Positions 58,977 through 64,000 of a stretch of 64,000 nt of DNA are shown here, one piece after another (positions within the stretch are counted from its first letter, which is position 1; every line of letters begins with the position of its first letter). The DNA is from Asterias rubens (Eukaryota > Echinodermata > Asteroidea > Forcipulatida > Asteriidae). A program made the position numbers and the translations under genes. Below the pieces are notes generated by a model that saw nothing but the letters and a program-made list of their open reading frames with translations, searched no databases and was not told the origin of the DNA. The stretch spans positions 38,501-102,500 of the forward strand of contig NW_022985716.1 of NCBI RefSeq assembly GCF_902459465.1, written 5' to 3'.

Positions 58977-61752
58977 TGCCATCAAACTCTAATGTTGTTC
59001 TTTTTAATCGTTTGCTTTGTTTGGTCTCAGCTGTCAGCTTGTGTAAACCTGTGTGTCTGTGTCTCTCAAATAGGGAATACTTTGGTACACTAGTAGTAAT
59101 CGGCGTCTTACTTCACGAAAGCATATTCCTTATAACCCTATAATTCATGACTTTAATAGTACGAGTCCATTTAATGATGACTCGCCTTTGTGTTGTTTGT
59201 AGGCCTACAGCTATCGTCTGACCATGTTGTCCCTTGTCTTTGTCTGTGTTCCTTAGTATCATGTTTGTCTGTCAATAGGTTAGGGCACAAAAGCATTTTG
59301 CTTAACCTTACACCTAAATGTTGTCTTTAAATTACTACTTGTTTATTTTTTTGAAGTATTGTGTACCTAATCATACCTCATACTATATTGCTTGTTTTAA
59401 TTTTGACATAAATGTACGCTATTGTATTATTGTTTTGTATGACAGCATTGAAATAAATGTACTGAATCCCACACATTCAAAGTGGTGATGTCCAGGTCAA
59501 CAAAAAAAAAAACATATATTGCACGGCTAATATCATAGACCCTATCGCAAATACCAATGCGCAAGCGCAGACTGTTGAATGAGGTGCATTGTGGGATAGA
59601 TATGGATCAAATTTGGATACCAGCAAGACCACAATAGACCTTATTGCAGATAGCAAAAATCCGACGTCCCGCAAAGGATTGTGGGAAATATTTTGCACCT
59701 CCAGTTATACGGTCGTCACGTAACGTGTTCTACAAAGTTTTTTTGTAAACAATAAGTTTGTAAACATTGACATTGTTCTTGGTGGACGGTCATGCTTCTG
59801 TGGCGGAAGACAGTTTCACCCACGAATGTGTGTACCTCCATGCTTTATTTAGCCAAGTCAGATGTGTAATATTAATATAAAAAACTACGACAATAATGCC
59901 ATCGGACCAGTGTGGGCTTTGCGACTCAACGGAAGAACGAGGGACTGTACATGTATGTACATACGTAGGTAGGTCCATGCATGTTCTTTTGACTTTGATT
60001 GAACACAAAATAGTTTAATAAAATATCAATAAAGCTTGTTTATGATTTAATCATGACCGGGTCATGATTAAATCATCAAGCATGTCAAACCCAACAAGCT
60101 GTAGGCTACAATTTGAGTGTTGTATAGGCTAGATTTATGTGTGATTTGTGGTAGAAACTAAAAAAGAAACATACATAGGCCTATTCAATTATATATTCCT
60201 CAACATTTTTTAGAGATGACAGATATTGATATTATATTCAGAATATAATATCAATATTCTGATAATGATACTGCTCATTAATTAGCTCATAGTCATATTA
60301 GTCATGACTGACTTTCAGGGCAGAGTGTTTGGTTATGATTTACAAGGCAAAAGATCATTCATAAATGCCTCAATCAGTTTCGCTATCTGCATTCCTGTTG
60401 TGGTGGAGAGCGCTTCACGTGGGGTCAGGGTGTTTAAAGTTAATGAGTGATAAAGACCAGCTGGAGATGTTTATAACCGGTTGTTTTTGATATGTTTAGA
60501 TGCATAAGATGTGCTGGTCTTGGTGCTATGTTTCACCGATACGGGTGATGTTTGTGAGTTGGCCGCGCTGGGTGTGAAAGCAAAACAAGAAACGTCTTGC
60601 ACCAAGACTAACTACGCACACACCACACAATGCATCCGAAAACTGTCTCAGTCATTAAAATGCAACACATGTCAGGTCATCAAATAAGATACGTAAAAGA
60701 GGAAACAAGGGCTGAACGACCACAACCCTGCCTGTTTTAAATGCCTTTTAAAGACCTTGTAACCACTCATTTATTCCCTTAGTTTTTGTCTGCTTTATCT
60801 TTCAGATAATTACTTGTGCATCAACATGCTTCGTGACAGGACTCATATTGGAAGCAGTTATTCTCCCAGTTCTGTGTTCACTCCAAAGATGTGATCTGTA
60901 CTGTTGTTTTGTGGACTCGACCAACCACATCCTACTTCTTTTGCTGCAGGAGAGCTCATTGACCATCTTCTGAATTGACTAAAGGCTGTGTGTGTGTATG
61001 TGTGTCTTCATGCTCTTGAGGCCATTTTTGACTGATGACACGTAAATTGGCGATGAAAAGATAAATGTTAATTGCAGAGTGCACTGTGACGCAAGCGAAG
61101 GTATCGCAAATGCTTCTTAATATGCCTGTGCGTGGCGTCCTGCGGTTGTAGGCTACAAATCTCAGAGAAAGTAGAATAATACAATACAATACAAAGTACA
61201 AACAATAACACTGTCCAAACGTCCATTTCCACTGTCTTAAAGAGTTTAAAGCTTCATTTATTCTGGTTACTTAAATCATACAATAATACTTCATAATGCA
61301 AAGATTTAAATAATACCAAGGGTTGCAATTGCAAAGATCTAGAGGGTTGTAGTTAACCGCCTCAGTACAGTCAACATGAACAATACCTGAGGCAAACAAG
61401 GGTAGATAATAATTGAGTGAAGTAAACTGCAATGTAAGTGTTTTTAAGGGGCCATGAAAATACCAAGTGTGTTATAAAGTTAATATTACCAATTTAGATA
61501 TTTGAAGAAAAAAATTAAAGGATGGAAATTATAAAATAAAAGTGTTTGTAAACAAATATATTGAACAAAAAGTGTGACAGGTTTGGATTTATTTTCAGCA
61601 AGAGTTAAATTATGTGTACCCACAGTTATCAATGAAACCTTTAAACTCTCACCATAAAATGGGTCAAATAATTACAGATGCTGGTTAGATTGTGAACAAT
61701 TGTTTTCACACCAACCCCGGGAGTTAAATTCACAACATGCATGATATAGCAT

Positions 61753-61928
61753 TCACAAACAAGAATTTGTCACAGGTTTTATAAAAAGCTGCAGTTTTAT
61801 CATGGCACTGTCATCTTTAGATTCCATTCCAACCTGTGGGTGTAGAAGATAGTCTGATCCCTCTTCTAGAGTCTTTTTGTGAACAAGGACTCTGACATGC
61901 ATGCCGTGTTTGCCAAAGGTGGCTGCAG
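61753..61928 (-). CDS. Candidate terminal exon of an unidentified gene
   Basis: Open from a CTGCAG/TTAAG acceptor region to a TGA at 61753; reads TFGKHGMHVRVLVHKKTLEE, then LLHPQVGMESKDD and MIKLQLFIKPV. Composition looks protein-like amid AT-rich sequence. No family recognised; link with the exons at 63.2-63.6 kb is inferred only from strand and order. Confidence 0.4.
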
Positions 61929-63243
61929 CTTAATAAATATCAATTGTTTTAATGTTGGCTTTGTGAAGTCATGAGACAGCTTAATACATTACAAATTGCC
62001 TCTGGCAGTACTGAACCCATTATTAGTGGGCCCTGAACCACCTGACCACAGTGCCAGTCAACTTACTTGTTAATTTAAATCCAAATTTTTAAGATGCAGA
62101 GTTTGCAGAGAATCACATTTAAGTGCTCACAATACTTCTTCTTTGATGGCAAGGTTTGAAATGACTTTTCACCCACTTAAACTACAAAATGAGACCTATC
62201 GGTATAATTAGTTTAGAATCGTTTAGAATAAAAAATGTATTAATTGGGATAGTTGCCCCCAAAATAATAAAGTTAAATGGTAACAATTTCCAAGTAAAAC
62301 CAAAAGGATTTATTTTTTGAGGATGCCCAATGCAGAATCTATTTTTGTTGTTGAATAAACCAAACTTATTTGAAAACAAAAATTAAAAAAAGAAATTATA
62401 TTCTTTTTTCAAATTCCTACCTTAAGAAGGGTTTCGCTCATGTGACCTAGTCCTTGCTTTTCGAATTACAAACCTACAAAAACTCATAGTCTCATAAGTC
62501 ATATCATATTATGATAAAATTATAGGCATAACAAACATACCATTATTACAGTACCAGTAGGGTCTAACAATAAAGCTTACAACTTGATGCTTTATGGTAC
62601 AGTGTACTAAAAGTATCATTTTTGTAATACATGCACAAAACAAAGCACAAAGTATGTAATTATATTATGCACAGAATCATGTTCGTACAATACGTGTACA
62701 TCAAACTTGTATAAACTGAACCCTTGATAAAAACATGTTTATGCTAGGACTACTTCTAAGTTCTAGAAACTAGAAGTATGCTAGGACCTACACCAGAACC
62801 TTGTCGTACTTGTCATGTCATGATCTACGGTATAACCATGGAGGTAGAAATAGATTTATATTAATAAATATAAACATAAACCACAATTACTTAGTCACTT
62901 TTGGTCACTTTAATTTTGAACCATATCAGTGGTAGACCTAAAAAGTTGATGGTGTGAGAAATAAGGAAAAAGTATCATCTGCCACATAAAGTTTTAAAAA
63001 TGTACAACTACCATGATTGAAAGCTATTCTATTTACGTCCACGTCATTGCTGATCAGTATTACAGATACAATCGAATCAAGACAATGTAACCATTGATGG
63101 GCTTTATCCATAGAGCTATATCTAGACTCTATCTAGACCAGGAATAAGAAATGTTTTTATTTTTTGTAAAACAGTCATGACAGTCCTCGATCATCATGAC
63201 CTTGGCAATGTTTCTCTGTTTTGTAACAGAAAAAATGTCTTAC

Positions 63244-63446
63244 TTTTGTCATTGAGGTCGTCCATGCTTTTGTCGAAGTATTTATCAGCACAAATCGGAG
63301 TCACTGGTGGGAAGTTTTGGTTGTTATTTCCGATCCTTCGAGGGTGACTGATGGTTGCGGGAGGGTCACTGATCCGTGTTGCAACTTCTCGCCATTGACC
63401 TTGTCAATGTCAGTCTTCCGACGCCCTACAGACGTAGACGGGCAAA
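63244..63446 (-). CDS. Candidate second exon, same unidentified gene
   Basis: Bounded by TTTTTAG acceptor and an AAAA|GTAAGA donor. Two long open frames overlap: one begins VCPSTSVGRRKTDIDKVNGE and stops at a TGA; the other, opening inside, reads WREVATRISDPP and later FPPVTPICADKYFDKSMDDL up to the donor. A frameshift or a different acceptor would explain this. Confidence 0.35.
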
Positions 63447-63540
63447 CCTAAAAACAGTAATTTTATCGCGAAAAAATGTCGCCTTTGGAGTTTGTCTTTA
63501 ACTACTGTGTCTTGTCACATTCACTTTAGCTAAAGATTAC

Positions 63541-63611
63541 CTTAATTTGTCTATGCCAGAACTATTTATTCTATCAACCAGCTCTTTCTCGGTCACTCCT
63601 GCCACATCCAT
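63541..63611 (-). CDS. Candidate first coding exon of an unidentified gene inside the TIR element
   Basis: Starts with ATG and encodes MDVAGVTEKELVDRINSSGI then DKL, ending at an AAG|GTAATC donor. The start codon lies only about 50 bp inside the right terminal repeat. I do not recognise the protein. The phase does not connect cleanly to the next candidate exon (63244-63446), so the gene may be decayed or an exon missed. Confidence 0.4.
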
Positions 63612-63835
63612 TTTGCAAACCGATCGATCGTGTACGAACGTTGAACGTTGTTTACTTTTTTGAGCGAGGTGCCAAATTTTTCCCACAGTCCTTTGCGCGC
63701 ACATGCGCAGTTGTTCAAAATTGCTATCTGCAATAAGGTCTATGCACCTAATTCCAAGCGTTACGCGCGCGCCCCGGTATTTGCGAAAAGGTCTATTACC
63801 ATGCGTATTGTGTGTTCTATGTCACGCGCTTGAAG

Positions 63836-63972
63836 ATTAATACGTTGTCACACGCGCGCTCGTGGAAATATAGCGCGTCTGCGTCCCATATCCAACTCGG
63901 CCTTCGGCCTTGTTGGTTATGGGACGCAGAAGCGCTACATTTTTCCGTATTCCACTCGCGCTTGTGTGATAA
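63836..63972. repeat. Fold-back with CGGCCTTCGGCC centre
   Basis: Arms of about 60 bp including GCGTCTGCGTCCCATA / TATGGGACGCAGAAGCGC and ATTAAT ends. Confidence 0.75.
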
Positions 63973-64000
63973 TAATTAATAAATTCCGTCGATCAATCGA

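Larger units (their letters stand above)
59636..63741. mobile_element. 4.1-kb element with ~65-77-bp terminal inverted repeats
   Basis: Both ends, read inwards, start AGACCTTATTGCAGATAGCAA without mismatch. After a 36-bp versus ~25-bp variable part, both continue with GCAAAGGA(T/C)TGTGGGAAA and end in GCACCTC. The dinucleotide AT flanks both ends, and host MITE-E is continuous without the element and one AT. The first bases resemble the MITE-E ends, so both may use the same transposase. No transposase is visible. Exon-like sequences are present on the minus strand at 61753-61928, 63244-63446 and 63541-63611. Confidence 0.7.
59537..63794. mobile_element. MITE-E split by a 4.1-kb TIR element
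   Basis: Left part 59537-59635 and right part 63744-63794 add up to 150 bp and together match the intact MITE-E copies. The outer ends are flanked by AT (59535-59536 and 63795-63796). The interruption falls inside the ACCACAATGCACC segment. Confidence 0.75.

Overview
This is a eukaryotic nuclear window: spliced genes with GT-AG introns, about 60-65% AT, and many short inverted-repeat transposons, SINEs and minisatellites. The gene set (APC/C subunit, GT31 glycosyltransferase, C-type lectin, outer-dynein-arm docking protein, digestive carboxypeptidases) and the repeat types suggest a marine deuterostome. An echinoderm, most likely a sea star, is my inference and was not confirmed by any search.

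Layout. 24-8272 (+): 3' part of ANAPC7 (six exons). 8.6-15.5 kb: gene-free, with a 97-bp repeat array split by a TTAA MITE, a tRNA-like sequence inside an inverted repeat, a LINE 3' remnant and a ~500-bp palindrome-rich element. 15487-16629 (-): intronless beta-1,3-galactosyltransferase-family gene. 17834-18711 (-): secreted C-type lectin gene whose coding exon is interrupted by a 150-bp MITE. 20.3-24.1 kb: fold-back elements. 24131-29563 (+): nine-exon outer dynein arm docking gene (CCDC63/ODAD1 family), complete at 569 codons. 30392-38547 and 46046-55592 (-): two head-to-tail zinc carboxypeptidase A genes, ten exons each, both exactly 421 codons, all catalytic residues kept. Between them lies a 46-bp minisatellite of about 50 units. 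57568-58976 (+): decayed LINE reverse transcriptase. 59537-63794: a 150-bp MITE split by a 4.1-kb TIR-bounded segment that contains exon-like sequence.

The best-supported findings are insertion events that can be read directly: a MITE that breaks the lectin gene, two pre-insertion sites proving TTAA target duplication, a 4.1-kb TIR element nested at a precise point in another element, and two palindromic elements with 10-bp target duplications. The genes do not form a pathway; only the two carboxypeptidases are related. Exon coordinates were derived by hand from splice signals and reading frame; all four multi-exon models add up to a whole number of codons.
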